This document shows positions 42,217-51,480 of a stretch of DNA of 64,000 bases, in pieces. A program made the position numbers and the translations under genes. Below the pieces are notes generated by a model. That model was not told the origin of the DNA and did no database searches. It was given only the letters and a program-made list of their open reading frames with translations. Source of the stretch: Variovorax sp. N23 (lineage in GTDB: Bacteria; Pseudomonadota; Gammaproteobacteria; Burkholderiales; Burkholderiaceae_C); contig NZ_JAOOPY010000014.1 of assembly GCF_025486315.1 (NCBI RefSeq), forward strand, positions 1-64,000, given 5' to 3'. Position 1 is the first letter of the stretch. Every line of letters starts with the position of its first letter.

Positions 42217-43416
42217 TCAGACCCGCTCGAAGATCCCGGCTGCGCCCTGCCCCATGCCCACGCACATCGTGACCATGCCGTACTTCAGATTCTTGCGCCG
42301 CAGTGCATGCACGACTGTCGCGGAGCGGATAGCCCCGGTCGCCCCCAGCGGATGGCCCAGCGCGATGGCACCACCCATCGGGTTCACCTTGCTCGGGTCG
42401 AGGCCCAGCGTGTTGATGACGGCCAGCGACTGCGCGGCAAAGGCTTCGTTCAGCTCGAACCAGTCGATGTCCTCGTGCGTCAGGCCCGCGTAGCGCAGCG
42501 CGGCAGGAATCGCCTCGATCGGGCCGATGCCCATGATGTGCGGCGGCACGCCCTTGCTCGCGAAGCTCACGAAGCGCGCCAGCGGCGTCAGGTCGTATTG
42601 CTGGCAGGCCTTCTCGCTGGCCAGGATCAGCGCACCCGCGCCGTCGGAGGTCTGCGAGCTGTTGCCCGCAGTGACCGTGCCGCGCGCGGCGAACACGGTG
42701 CGCAGCTTGGCCAGACCCTCGAGGCTGGTGTCGGGCCGCGCGCCCTCGTCGAGGCTCACGGTGCGCGTCTTCGCGATCGCCTCGCCGGTCTCCAGGTCCG
42801 GTGTGCGGTCGGTCACCTCGATCGGTGTGATCTCGTCGGCGAACTCGCCCGCCTTCTGAGCGGCCAGCGCCTTCTGGTGCGACGCCAGTGCGAAGGCATC
42901 CTGCGCCTCGCGGCTCACCTTCCATTGCTGCGCGACCTTCTCGGCCGTCAGGCCCATGCCGTAGGCGATGCCGACGTCCCCCTCGCGCTCGAAGATCGAG
43001 GGCGACAGCGAGGGCGAATTGCCCATCATCGGCACCATGCTCATGCTCTCGACGCCGGCCGCGATCATCACGTCGGCCTCGCCGACGCGGATGCGGTCCG
43101 CCGCCATCTGCACCGCCGACAGGCCCGAGGCGCAGAAGCGGTTGACCGTGATACCGCCGATGCTGTTGGGCAGCCCCGCCAATACCGCGCCGATGCGCGC
43201 GACGTTCAGGCCCTGGCTGCCTTCGGGAATGGCGCAGCCGCAGATGATGTCCTCGATGGCCTTCGGATCGAGCCGCGGCACCGCCGCCAGCGCGGCGCGC
43301 AGCGTGGTCGCCAGCAGGTCGTCCGGGCGGTAGTTGCGGAAATAACCGCGGTGCGACTTGCCGATGGGCGTGCGCGTGGCGGAGACGATGTAGGCGTCTT
43401 GAACTTGCTTGCTCAT
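42217..43416 (-). CDS. Acetyl-CoA acyltransferase (3-ketoacyl-CoA thiolase)
   Basis: 399 residues. The nucleophilic Cys is in VNRFCASGLSAVQMAADRI near residue 92. NEAFAAQSLAVINTLGLDP, GGAIALGHPLGATGA (catalytic His) and CVGMGQGAAGIFE (second Cys) complete the degradative thiolase active site. It performs the last step of beta-oxidation, releasing acetyl-CoA, and is 11 bases after the hydroxyacyl-CoA dehydrogenase gene, its functional partner. Confidence 0.92.
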   Translation of the reverse strand: MSKQVQDAYIVSATRTPIGKSHRGYFRNYRPDDLLATTLRAALAAVPRLDPKAIEDIICGCAIPEGSQGLNVARIGAVLAGLPNSIGGITVNRFCASGLSAVQMAADRIRVGEADVMIAAGVESMSMVPMMGNSPSLSPSIFEREGDVGIAYGMGLTAEKVAQQWKVSREAQDAFALASHQKALAAQKAGEFADEITPIEVTDRTPDLETGEAIAKTRTVSLDEGARPDTSLEGLAKLRTVFAARGTVTAGNSSQTSDGAGALILASEKACQQYDLTPLARFVSFASKGVPPHIMGIGPIEAIPAALRYAGLTHEDIDWFELNEAFAAQSLAVINTLGLDPSKVNPMGGAIALGHPLGATGAIRSATVVHALRRKNLKYGMVTMCVGMGQGAAGIFERV

Positions 43417-43427
43417 GATGTGTTCCT

Positions 43428-45827
43428 TCAGTTCCGGACCGGCTTGCCGGTGGAGAGCATTCCCATGATTCGCTCCTGCGTCTTCGGATGCACGATGAGC
43501 GAGCAGAAGGCCTTGCGCTCCAGCGCCATCAGGTATTCCTCGGTCACGAGCGAGCCGGCGTCGACGTCGCCGCCGGTCACCACCTCGGCGATCAGACGCG
43601 CGATGTGAAAGTCGTGCGCACTGATGAAGCCGCCGTCGCGCATGTTCACCAGCTGGCCCTGGATGGTGGCAGCGCCGCTGCGGCCCGCGACGCGGAAGCT
43701 GCGGCGCAGCGGGGCGCGGTAGCCGGCGTCGGCCATGGCCTTGGCCTGCTGCAGCGCGACGTAGAGCAGTTCGTCCTTGTTCGGCACGATCACGTCGCTG
43801 TCGAGCAGGTAGCCCAGCTTCTTCGAATCGAGCGCACCGGTGCCGACCTTGGCCATCGCCGCGGCCGCGAAGCCCTCGGTGAGGAAGGGCAGCAGGTCGG
43901 TCCCGGTCGAGGCGGCGGCGTTCTCGGCCGCGCGGCGCGCGATGTAGGTCAGGCCGCCCGCGCCGGGCACCAGGCCCACGCCGACCTCGACCAGGCCGAT
44001 GTAGCTTTCCATCGCGGCCACGCGCCTGGCCGAATACACGGCCAGCTCGCAGCCGCCGCCGAGCGCCAGGCCGCGAATGGCCGAGACCACCGGCACGCTG
44101 GCGTAGCGGATCCTGAGCATCACCTTCTGCAGTTCTTCCTCGGCGCCTTCGACCGCGCCGATGCCGGCGACCACGAAGGCCGGCAGCATCGCCTGCAGAT
44201 CGGCACCGACGGAGAACTTGTCGTCCGGTGACCAGATCACGAGGCCCCGGTACTCGGCCTCGGCCAGGTCGACCGCGGCGGCGAGCGCCTCGGCCACGTC
44301 CGGGCTGATGGCGTTCATCTTCGAGTGGATGCTGGCGATCAGCACCTCGCCATCGAGCGTCCAGATGCGCACATCGCCGTCGTCGCCGAGCGTGGTGCCG
44401 GCGGTCGTCGGATCGACGGCGTTCGCCCCGAGCACGCTCTCCGGGAACAGCTGGCGCGCATGCACCGGGAGCTGGCGCTGCGGCACGAACTTGCCGAGCG
44501 AAGCGCTCCACGAACCTTCCGGCGTATGCACGCCACCGGCCTCGGCCACGGGCCCTTCAAAGACCCACTTCGGGAGCGGCGCGCTGCTGAGCGCCTTGCC
44601 CGCGTCGATGTCTTCCTGCACCCACCTGGCGACCTGCGCCCATCCTGCTTCCTGCCACAGCTCGAACGGGCCCTGCTGCATGCCGAAGCCCCAGCGCATC
44701 GCAAAGTCGACATCGCGCGCGCTCTCGGCGATCGTCGCCAGGTGCACGGCCGCGTAGTGGAAGCCGTCGCGCAGGATCGCCCAGAGGAACTGGCCCTGCG
44801 GGCCTTCGCTCTCGCGCAGCAGCTTCAGCCGCTCGGCGGCCGGGCGCTTAAGCATGCGGCCATACACCTCGTCGGCCTTCTCGCCGCCGGCCACGTAGTC
44901 GCCGCTCTGGAGGTCGAAGCGCAGGATGTCGCGGCCGACCTTCTTGTAGAAACCCGCCTTGGTCTTCTGCCCGAGGTTGCCGAGCGCGAGCAGCTTGGCG
45001 AGCACAGGCGGCGTCGCGAAGTTGCCGTAGAAGGGATCGGTCTGCGCGTTCAGGTTGTCCTGCAGCGTCTTGACAACGTGCGCCATCGTGTCGAGACCCA
45101 CCACGTCGGCCGTGCGGAAAGTGCCCGAGCTCGCGCGGCCCAGTTTCTTGCCCGTGAGGTCGTCGACGACGTCCGGCGTCAGGCCGAACTTCTCGACTTC
45201 CTTCAAGGTCGCCAGCATGCCGGCGATGCCGACGCGGTTGGCGATGAAGTTGGGCGTGTCGTGCGCACGCACCACGCCCTTGCCGAGCGTGCTGGTGACG
45301 AAGGCCTCGAGCTGGTCGAGCACCTGCGGCTGCGTGGTCGGCGTGTCGATCAGCTCGACCAGGAACATGTAGCGCGGTGGGTTGAAGAAGTGGATGCCGC
45401 AGAAGCGCGGCTTGAGGGCTTCGGGCAGCGCTTCGCTGAGTTTCGTGATCGACAGGCCGGACGTGTTCGAGGCCAGGATGGCATTCTTCGCAACGTGCGG
45501 CGCGATCTTCTTGTAGAGGTCGAGCTTCCAGTCCATGCGCTCGGCGATGGCCTCGATCACCAGGTCGCAGTCGCCGAGCTTGGCGAGATCGTCCTCGTAG
45601 TTCGCGACCTCGATCAGCGTCGCGTCGGCCACGTCGCCCAACGGGGCGGGCTTCTGCTTCTTGAGGTTGTCGATGGCGCGCAGCACGATGCCGTTCTTCG
45701 GCCCATCCTTCGCAGCCAAATCGAACAGCACCACCGGCACGCGCACATTGACGAGATGAGCAGCGATCTGCGCGCCCATCACGCCGGCGCCGAGCACGGC
45801 GACTTTCTTCACATTGAATCGGGACAT
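43428..45827 (-). CDS. Bifunctional 3-hydroxyacyl-CoA dehydrogenase / enoyl-CoA hydratase
   Basis: 799 residues. Unlike E. coli FadB/FadJ, the dehydrogenase part comes first: NAD-binding VAVLGAGVMGAQIAAHL at 9-25, LVIEAIAERMDWKLDLYKKI, the catalytic-region HFFNPPRYMFLVELIDT, and the C-terminal dehydrogenase domain to about 320. The crotonase domain lies at about 450-680 (FSVGADLQAML, RGLALGGGCELAVYSARRVA, EVGVGLVPGAGGLTYIARRA). This order matches the FadN-type group. It oxidises and hydrates fatty acyl-CoA; gene order with thiolase and acyl-CoA dehydrogenase supports fatty-acid degradation. Confidence 0.9.
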   Translation of the reverse strand: MSRFNVKKVAVLGAGVMGAQIAAHLVNVRVPVVLFDLAAKDGPKNGIVLRAIDNLKKQKPAPLGDVADATLIEVANYEDDLAKLGDCDLVIEAIAERMDWKLDLYKKIAPHVAKNAILASNTSGLSITKLSEALPEALKPRFCGIHFFNPPRYMFLVELIDTPTTQPQVLDQLEAFVTSTLGKGVVRAHDTPNFIANRVGIAGMLATLKEVEKFGLTPDVVDDLTGKKLGRASSGTFRTADVVGLDTMAHVVKTLQDNLNAQTDPFYGNFATPPVLAKLLALGNLGQKTKAGFYKKVGRDILRFDLQSGDYVAGGEKADEVYGRMLKRPAAERLKLLRESEGPQGQFLWAILRDGFHYAAVHLATIAESARDVDFAMRWGFGMQQGPFELWQEAGWAQVARWVQEDIDAGKALSSAPLPKWVFEGPVAEAGGVHTPEGSWSASLGKFVPQRQLPVHARQLFPESVLGANAVDPTTAGTTLGDDGDVRIWTLDGEVLIASIHSKMNAISPDVAEALAAAVDLAEAEYRGLVIWSPDDKFSVGADLQAMLPAFVVAGIGAVEGAEEELQKVMLRIRYASVPVVSAIRGLALGGGCELAVYSARRVAAMESYIGLVEVGVGLVPGAGGLTYIARRAAENAAASTGTDLLPFLTEGFAAAAMAKVGTGALDSKKLGYLLDSDVIVPNKDELLYVALQQAKAMADAGYRAPLRRSFRVAGRSGAATIQGQLVNMRDGGFISAHDFHIARLIAEVVTGGDVDAGSLVTEEYLMALERKAFCSLIVHPKTQERIMGMLSTGKPVRN

Positions 45828-45845
45828 GGGTTGTTCTCGAATGGG

Positions 45846-46280
45846 TTACTGGACACGGTTCCAGGTCTGGGTGCGCCAGAAGGGGCCGAGGTAGCCACGC
45901 ACCTGCAGCTTCTGGCCACCGTCGATGGGCGTGAAACTGGCGCGGTATTCCTTGCCGTTCTCGGGGTCGAGGATCCTTCCCCCTTCCCAGACGTCCTTGC
46001 CCTCGGCCTTGGTGCCGCCCCGGATGATCTCCAGGCCCGTGATCGGCTTGCCCTTGCGGTCGTCCGTGCACTCGTCGCAGGTGGCGTCGGGCTTGCTGTC
46101 CTTCTTGAGCGAGCGCTCGATCCGGCCGGTCAGCGCACCACCCGACTCGGTGACCCGGATCTCGCCCTTGGCCTCGCCGGTCTTGTCGTCGACGTTGCGC
46201 CAGAGGCCCACGGGACTCATCTGCGCCAGCGCCGACGTGGCGGCGGCGAGCAGGACGATGCTTGCGACAAAGGCTTTCAT
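45846..46280 (-). CDS. DUF2147 secreted protein
   Basis: 144 residues. Signal peptide MKAFVASIVLLAAATSALA, then a single DUF2147 domain: SPVGLWRNVDDKTGEAKGEI, ATCDECTDDRKGKPITGLEI and WEGGRILDPENGKEYRASF. The CDEC motif is a conserved cysteine pair of the family. Periplasmic, beta-barrel-like, of unknown function. It is embedded in the beta-oxidation operon with 35- and 18-base gaps; DUF2147 genes occur in similar operons in related bacteria as far as I recall. Confidence 0.85.
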   Translation of the reverse strand: MKAFVASIVLLAAATSALAQMSPVGLWRNVDDKTGEAKGEIRVTESGGALTGRIERSLKKDSKPDATCDECTDDRKGKPITGLEIIRGGTKAEGKDVWEGGRILDPENGKEYRASFTPIDGGQKLQVRGYLGPFWRTQTWNRVQ

Positions 46281-46315
46281 GGTGTCTCCGTTGTGGTTGT
46301 TGTCGTCGCCGCGGG

Positions 46316-48112
46316 TCAGGCCAGCGCCGCGTCGGTGTCCATCAGCGACTTGCTGCCGGCACGCGCGGTGCGCATCAGCGTCGCGGTCTCGGGGAACAGC
46401 TTGGCGAAGTAGAAGCGCGCGGTCTGCAGCTTGGCGACGTAGAACGGGTCGGTGTTGCCCGCAGCGATCTCGCGCAGCGCCACCTGCGCCATGCGGGCGA
46501 ACAGGTAGCCGAACACGAAGTGGCCCGCCACCCGCAGGTAGTCGACCGCCGCAGCGCCCACTTCGTCGGGGTTCTGCGAACCCTTGAAGCCGATCTCCAT
46601 CGTGAACTTGGTGAGCTGTTCGCCCAGCACCGCGATCGGCGTGATGAACTCGCTCATCTTCTCGTTCACGCCTTCCTCGGCGACCAGCGCGCCCACCAGC
46701 TTGCCGAACTTCTTCAGCGTGGCGCCGTTGTTGCCCAGCACCTTGCGGCCCAGCAGGTCGAGCGACTGGATGGTGTTGGTGCCTTCGTAGATCATGTTGA
46801 TGCGGTTGTCCCGCACGAACTGCTCCATGCCCCATTCCTTGATGAAGCCGTGGCCGCCGAAGACCTGCATGCAGGCGTTGGTCGCGATGTGGCCGTTGTC
46901 GGTGATGAAGGCCTTGACGATGGGCGTGAGCAGCGCGACGAGTTCGCCGCTGTCCTTGCGCACCTTCTCGTCGGGGTGGTGGTGCTCCTTGTCGAGCAGC
47001 AGCGTGCAGAAGATCTGCAGCGCCCGGCCGCCTTCGGCGTAGGCCTTGGCGGTGAGCAGCATCTTGCGCACGTCGGGGTGCACGATGATCGGGTCGGCTT
47101 CCTTGTCCTTGGCCTTCACGCCCGACAGCGAGCGCATCTGCAGCCGGTCCTTGGCGTAGGCCAGCGCGTTCTGGTAGGCCACCTCGGTCAGGCCGAGCGA
47201 CTGGTTGCCCACGCCCAGGCGTGCGGCGTTCATCATCACGAACATCGCGGCCAGGCCCTTGTTGGGTTCGCCCACCAGGCTGCCGACCGCGCCGTCCATG
47301 ACGATCTGCGCGGTGGCGTTGCCGTGGATGCCCATCTTGTGCTCCAGGCCGCCGCAGTGGATCGGGTTGCGCTCACCCAGCGAGCCGTCGACCTTCACGA
47401 TGTACTTGGGCACCGCGAACAGGCTGATGCCCTTGCTGCCCTTGGGTGCGTCCGGCAGGCGGGCCAGCACCAGGTGGATGATGTTGGCGGCCATGTCGTG
47501 CTCGCCGGCCGAGATGAAGATCTTGTTGCCCGTGAGCCGGTAGCTGCCGTCCGCCTGCGGTTCGGCCTTGCTGCGCAGCAGGCCCAGGTCGGTGCCGCAG
47601 TGCGCTTCGGTCAGGCACATCGTGCCGGTCCATTCGCCGGACACCAGCTTGGGCAGGTAGGTCTTCTTCTGCGCTTCCGTGCCGTGCGCCACCAGCGCCT
47701 CGTAGGCGCCGTGCGAGAGGCCGGGGTACATCGTCCACGCCTGGTTGGCGCTGTTGAGCATCTCGTAGAGGCACTGGTTCAGCACGAAGGGCAAGCCCTG
47801 CCCGCCGAACGCGGGCTCGCAGGACAGCGCGGCCCAGCCGCCTTCGACGAACTTGGCGTAGGCGTCCTTGAAGCCGGTCGGCGTCTTGACCTCGTGCGTC
47901 TCCTTGTCGAGCACGCAGCCCTCTTCGTCGCCCGTGATGTTCAGCGGGAAGGTGACCTCGGCGGCGAACTTGCCGGCCTCCTCGATGACGGCATTGACCG
48001 TGTCGATGTCGGTCTCGGCGTGGGCCGGCATGGCCTTGAATTCGTCGGTGACGCGAAGGACTTCGTGCAGGACGAACTGCATGTCGCGCAGCGGCGGGGT
48101 GTAGAGCGGCAT
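46316..48112 (-). CDS. Acyl-CoA dehydrogenase (long form, ~600 aa)
   Basis: 598-residue FAD enzyme for the first oxidation of beta-oxidation. The N-terminal domain has FVEGGWAALSCEPAFGGQGL, the FAD-binding middle domain has TGTMCLTEAHCGTDLGLLRS and NKIFISAGEHDMAANIIHL, and the catalytic Glu is in INMIYEGTNTIQSLDLLGRK. The C-terminal ~130 residues are the extra domain of the long subfamily (DmdC/3-methylmercaptopropionyl-CoA dehydrogenase-like), so the substrate need not be a plain long-chain acyl-CoA. First enzyme gene after the TetR gene. Confidence 0.88.
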   Translation of the reverse strand: MPLYTPPLRDMQFVLHEVLRVTDEFKAMPAHAETDIDTVNAVIEEAGKFAAEVTFPLNITGDEEGCVLDKETHEVKTPTGFKDAYAKFVEGGWAALSCEPAFGGQGLPFVLNQCLYEMLNSANQAWTMYPGLSHGAYEALVAHGTEAQKKTYLPKLVSGEWTGTMCLTEAHCGTDLGLLRSKAEPQADGSYRLTGNKIFISAGEHDMAANIIHLVLARLPDAPKGSKGISLFAVPKYIVKVDGSLGERNPIHCGGLEHKMGIHGNATAQIVMDGAVGSLVGEPNKGLAAMFVMMNAARLGVGNQSLGLTEVAYQNALAYAKDRLQMRSLSGVKAKDKEADPIIVHPDVRKMLLTAKAYAEGGRALQIFCTLLLDKEHHHPDEKVRKDSGELVALLTPIVKAFITDNGHIATNACMQVFGGHGFIKEWGMEQFVRDNRINMIYEGTNTIQSLDLLGRKVLGNNGATLKKFGKLVGALVAEEGVNEKMSEFITPIAVLGEQLTKFTMEIGFKGSQNPDEVGAAAVDYLRVAGHFVFGYLFARMAQVALREIAAGNTDPFYVAKLQTARFYFAKLFPETATLMRTARAGSKSLMDTDAALA

Positions 48113-48165
48113 CGGTGACTCCGGAAAAGAGGGAAAGGAAAGGAAGAAGGAGAAAGAGGCGCCCG

Positions 48166-48837
48166 TCAGCGGACCGGCTTGAGGCGGCGCGGCGCCGGAG
48201 CGGCCGCGGGCGGCGTCGCGCCATGGCGCGCCAGGATGTTCTCGAAACCGTGCTCCGCCCGCGCCATCGAGCCCGGCAGCCGCAGGAAGCGGGCCTCGTA
48301 GTGCAGCGCCAGGATGAGCGCGTGGATCTCGAAGGCGATCTGCTTCTCGTCGGCATCCGCGCGCAGATGACCTTCCTTCATCGACGACACGATGGCACGC
48401 GTCATCGCGGCGAGCCAGATGTTCACCGACTCGGCCAGCGCGTCGCGCACCGGGCCGGCGCGGTCGTCGAACTCGACGGCGCCGCTGATGTAGATGCAGC
48501 CCGAATCGATCTCGGCGGAGGTGCGCTTCATCCAGTTGGCGAACATGGCGCGCAGGCGGGGCAGGCCGCGCGGGGCTTCGAGCGCGGGATAGAACACCTC
48601 CTGCTCAAAGCGCGCGTGGTACTCGCGCACCACCGACAGCTGCAGTTCCTCGCGCGAGCCGAAGTGGGCGAAGACGCCCGACTTGCTCATCTGCGTCATC
48701 TCAGCGATGGCGCCGATCGACAGGCCCTCGAGCCCGATCTGCGCGGCCAGCCCGAGCGCCGCGTCGATGATGACGGCCTTGGTCTGCTGGCCCTTCTGCG
48801 GGGCGCGGGCGGGCTTGGTCGATGCAGCAAAGGTCAT
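48166..48837 (-). CDS. TetR-family transcriptional regulator of the beta-oxidation operon
   Basis: 223 residues. The helix-turn-helix is at about 18-65 (TKAVIIDAALGLAAQIGLEG, SIGAIAEMTQMSKSGVFAHF). The ligand domain continues with a TetR_C-like region (SGCIYISGAVEFDDRAGPVR). Start at MTFAAST (48837). A perfect palindrome sits 20 bases upstream. It heads the operon and is probably an acyl-CoA-responsive repressor of it; this is inferred from position and operator. Confidence 0.87.
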   Translation of the reverse strand: MTFAASTKPARAPQKGQQTKAVIIDAALGLAAQIGLEGLSIGAIAEMTQMSKSGVFAHFGSREELQLSVVREYHARFEQEVFYPALEAPRGLPRLRAMFANWMKRTSAEIDSGCIYISGAVEFDDRAGPVRDALAESVNIWLAAMTRAIVSSMKEGHLRADADEKQIAFEIHALILALHYEARFLRLPGSMARAEHGFENILARHGATPPAAAPAPRRLKPVR

Positions 48838-48856
48838 GGTCGGGTCTGCGCAAAAA

Positions 48857-48870
48857 AGAACGATCGTTCT
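48857..48870. promoter_or_regulatory. Palindromic TetR operator
   Basis: AGAACGATCGTTCT is a perfect 14-base palindrome inside AT-rich sequence, 20 bases before the TetR start codon. Such symmetric AACG-CGTT sites are typical of TetR-type fatty-acid regulators. Autoregulation and control of the downstream genes would follow from this single site. Confidence 0.7.
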
Positions 48871-48959
48871 ATTTTGCAGGACTTCCGCCGACGCTGGCAA
48901 GCGGAATGTCCCGTGCCGCTTCAGGGCTTGCCCGGAGACCGCCGGATCGGACGGCCATG

Positions 48960-48995
48960 AAAAACGGAGCACGGCGCCCTGGCACCGTGCCCCGT
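48960..48995 (-). terminator. Intrinsic terminator of the SDR-SDR-FAH operon
   Basis: On the minus strand a GC-rich hairpin (ACGGGGCACGGTGC paired with GCGCCGTGCTCCGT, one mismatch pair) is followed by TTTTT. It lies 24 bases beyond the FAH hydrolase stop. Confidence 0.75.
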
Positions 48996-49018
48996 TCGGA
49001 GCGGTCATGCAGCGTCGA

Positions 49019-49867
49019 TCAGCGCTTGAAGGCGACCACTTCCTGGCGCTGTTCGCCCAGGCCCTCGATGCCGAGGGTCATCACGTCGCCCTTCTTCAGG
49101 AACATCGGCGGCTTCATGCCCATGCCGACGCCGGGCGGCGTGCCGGTGGTGATGACGTCGCCGGGCATCAGCGTGTTGAGCTGGCTCACGTAACTCACCA
49201 GCTTGGCAACGTTGAAGATCATGGTCTTGGTGTTGCCGGTCTGCATGCGCTGGCCGTTCAGGTCGAGCCACATGCCGAGCTTCTGCGGGTTGGGCACTTC
49301 GTCGCGGGTGACGAGCCAGGGGCCGAGCGGGCCGAAGGTGTCGAAGCCCTTGCCCTTGTCCCAGGTCAGGCCGTGTTCGATCTGCCATTCGCGTTCGCTC
49401 ACGTCGTTGATGACGCAGTAGCCGGCGACGTAGTCGAGCGCTTCCTTCTGCGACACGTAGCGCGCGCGCGTGCCGATGACCACGCCCAGCTCGACTTCCC
49501 AGTCGGACTTGACCGAGTTCTTCGGCAGCATCACCGGGTCGTTCGGGCCCTGGATGCAGCTCGTGGCCTTGGTGAACACGACCGGTTCCTTCGGGATCGG
49601 CATGCCGGACTCGGCCGCATGGTCCGCATAGTTCAGGCCGATGGCGATGAACTTGCCGACGTTGGCGATCGGGCTGCCCAAGCGCGGCTTGCCGCGCACC
49701 AGCGGCAGCTTGTCGGTCTTGAGCTTGCGCAGCTTGGCCAGTGCGGCATCGCCGAGTTGATCGGGGCCCAGGTCCTTGACCACCGCGCTCAGGTCGCGCA
49801 ATTGGCCGTTGTCGTCGATGAGGCCGGGCTTTTCCTTGCCGGGGTTGCCGTAGCGCACAAGTTTCAT
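49019..49867 (-). CDS. Fumarylacetoacetate-hydrolase family protein (probable 2,4-diketo-3-deoxy-sugar-acid hydrolase)
   Basis: 282-residue metal-dependent C-C bond hydrolase. Landmarks are GKFIAIGLNYADHAAESGMP, metal ligands in KSDWEVELGVVIG and INDVSEREWQIEHG, and VITTGTPPGVGMGM, which is near-invariant in the family. Full-length similarity in pattern is to ureidoglycolate-lyase-like and L-2,4-diketo-3-deoxyrhamnonate/fuconate hydrolases. With a keto-deoxy-acid dehydrogenase-like SDR in the same operon, cleavage of a 2,4-diketo-3-deoxy acid to pyruvate plus a hydroxy acid is the best guess. Confidence 0.82.
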   Translation of the reverse strand: MKLVRYGNPGKEKPGLIDDNGQLRDLSAVVKDLGPDQLGDAALAKLRKLKTDKLPLVRGKPRLGSPIANVGKFIAIGLNYADHAAESGMPIPKEPVVFTKATSCIQGPNDPVMLPKNSVKSDWEVELGVVIGTRARYVSQKEALDYVAGYCVINDVSEREWQIEHGLTWDKGKGFDTFGPLGPWLVTRDEVPNPQKLGMWLDLNGQRMQTGNTKTMIFNVAKLVSYVSQLNTLMPGDVITTGTPPGVGMGMKPPMFLKKGDVMTLGIEGLGEQRQEVVAFKR

Positions 49868-49912
49868 GGATCGCTTCCTTTCAGTTGAACGTGGGATTCT
49901 CGCGCGCCGACG

Positions 49913-50668
49913 TCAGTAGGTCGCGCGGCCGCCGGAGAGGTCGAACACCGCGCCGGTCGAGAAGGCGCAGTCTTCGGTGCAGAGCCAGGCGACCATCGCC
50001 GCGATCTCGTCGGGCGTGCCGAAGCGGCCCATCGGGATCTTCGACAGCATGAAGGCGATGTGCTCCGGCGTCATCTGGTCGAAGATCGCCGTCTTCACCG
50101 CCGCCGGCGTCACGCAGTTCACGCGCACGGGGCCGGTGGCGAGCTCCTTGCCGAGCGACTTGGTCAGCGCGATGACCGCCGCCTTGCTGGCGCTGTATGC
50201 GCTGGCATTGGGGTTGCCTTCCTTGCCGGCCACCGAGGCGATGTTGACGATGCGCGCCCAGGGCCGCGTCGCGAGGTGCGGCGTCCATTCGCGGCAGCAG
50301 TGGAAGACGCCGTTGACGTTGACCGCCATGACCTGCTGCCAGGCATCGACCGGGTAGTCGGCCAGCTTCGTGTTCGGCCCCGTGATGCCGGCGCAGTTGA
50401 CCAGTGCATCGACGCCCAGGTCGGCACCGCGGCGCGACAAGGTGGCCTGCACCGCCTGCGCCACGGCAGCGGCATCGCTCACGTCGACGCCCACCGCCGT
50501 CGCGCCCGCACCGAGACGGCCGGCCGCCGCTTCGGCCGCCGCGAGGTCGCGGTCCCACAGCGTGACGCTGCCGCCCGACGCCAGCAGGCGCGCCGCGATG
50601 GCGTAGCCCAGGCCGGTCGCGCCGCCGGTGACGACCGCATGGCGGCCATTGAAATCGAGCTGGTTCAT
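49913..50668 (-). CDS. Short-chain dehydrogenase/reductase (SDR)
   Basis: 251-residue classical SDR. Cofactor motif VTGGATGLGYAIAARL at 14-29, NCAGITGP for NNAG, and catalytic Ser/Tyr/Lys in IVNIASVAGKEGNPNASAYS with YSASKAAV. The acidic residue after strand 2 (WDRD) favours NAD(H). It overlaps the upstream SDR gene by four bases (ATGA). Its partner substrate is presumably a sugar acid or aldonate intermediate of the same pathway. Confidence 0.85.
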   Translation of the reverse strand: MNQLDFNGRHAVVTGGATGLGYAIAARLLASGGSVTLWDRDLAAAEAAAGRLGAGATAVGVDVSDAAAVAQAVQATLSRRGADLGVDALVNCAGITGPNTKLADYPVDAWQQVMAVNVNGVFHCCREWTPHLATRPWARIVNIASVAGKEGNPNASAYSASKAAVIALTKSLGKELATGPVRVNCVTPAAVKTAIFDQMTPEHIAFMLSKIPMGRFGTPDEIAAMVAWLCTEDCAFSTGAVFDLSGGRATY

Positions 50669-51399
50669 ATCGTGATCCCTCCATCGACCGAGAAGGCCTG
50701 GCCGGTCGCGAAGATCGACTCGTCGCTGGCCAGGAAGACGACCACCGGCGCGATCTCGTGCGCCTGCGCGAGCCGGCCCATCGGCTGGCGCGCGATGAAG
50801 GCCTTGCGCGCCTCGACCGGATCGGGATTCGCATTGATGCGCTCGCCGAGCGAGGGCGTGTCGACCGTGCCCGGGCACACCGCGTTGCAGCGCACGCCCT
50901 GCGTCACGTAGTCGGCCGCCACGCTCTTGGTCAGGCCCAGCACGGCCGCCTTGGTGGTGCCGTAGACGTTGCGGTTGGGCAGGCCCTTGATGCTCGAGCA
51001 CACGCTCGCCATGTTGATGATGCTGCCGCCGCCCGACGCCAGCATGCGCGGCAGCACGGCCTGGATGGCCCAGAACTGCGCGCGCACGTTCAGGCGAAAG
51101 GCGAAGTCGAGGTCGTCGTCGGTCGCGCTCAGGATCGGCCCGTTGTGCACGACGCCGGCACAGTTGAACAGCACGTTGACCACCGGCATGCGCGCGACCA
51201 GGTCGTGGATCGCCTGCTTGTCGAGCACGTCGAGCACCGCGGTCTGGATGTTGGGTGTGCCGGCGTAGCTGTCGAGCAGCGCGGCGTTGACGTCGGTGGC
51301 CCACACCTGCGCGCCTTCGGCGGCCATGGCCAGCGCGGTGGCGCGGCCGATGCCCTGCCCGGCCGCTGTGATGAGGGCTGTCTTTCCTTGAAGTCTCAT
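50665..51399 (-). CDS. SDR family oxidoreductase, 2-keto-3-deoxy-L-fuconate dehydrogenase-like
   Basis: 244-residue SDR. Cofactor motif ITAAGQGIGRATALAMAAEG, ATDVN after strand 2 (NAD preference), NCAGVV, and the catalytic residues around INMASVCSSIKGLPNRNVYG with YGTTKAAV. The SVCSSIKGLPNR sequence and compact length match the group containing 2-keto-3-deoxy-L-fuconate/L-rhamnonate 4-dehydrogenases, which feed an FAH-type hydrolase. Start at 51399 (MRLQGKTALI). First gene of the minus-strand arm, 142 bases from the divergent GntR gene. Confidence 0.83.
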   Translation of the reverse strand: MRLQGKTALITAAGQGIGRATALAMAAEGAQVWATDVNAALLDSYAGTPNIQTAVLDVLDKQAIHDLVARMPVVNVLFNCAGVVHNGPILSATDDDLDFAFRLNVRAQFWAIQAVLPRMLASGGGSIINMASVCSSIKGLPNRNVYGTTKAAVLGLTKSVAADYVTQGVRCNAVCPGTVDTPSLGERINANPDPVEARKAFIARQPMGRLAQAHEIAPVVVFLASDESIFATGQAFSVDGGITI

Positions 51400-51480
51400 G
51401 GGGTGTCCTGTGGGGTCGGCCGTTGTCGCCGATGCGTTGAGGGTTTCGCCGGATGGTGGCTGCGCAACGTAAAACTTATT

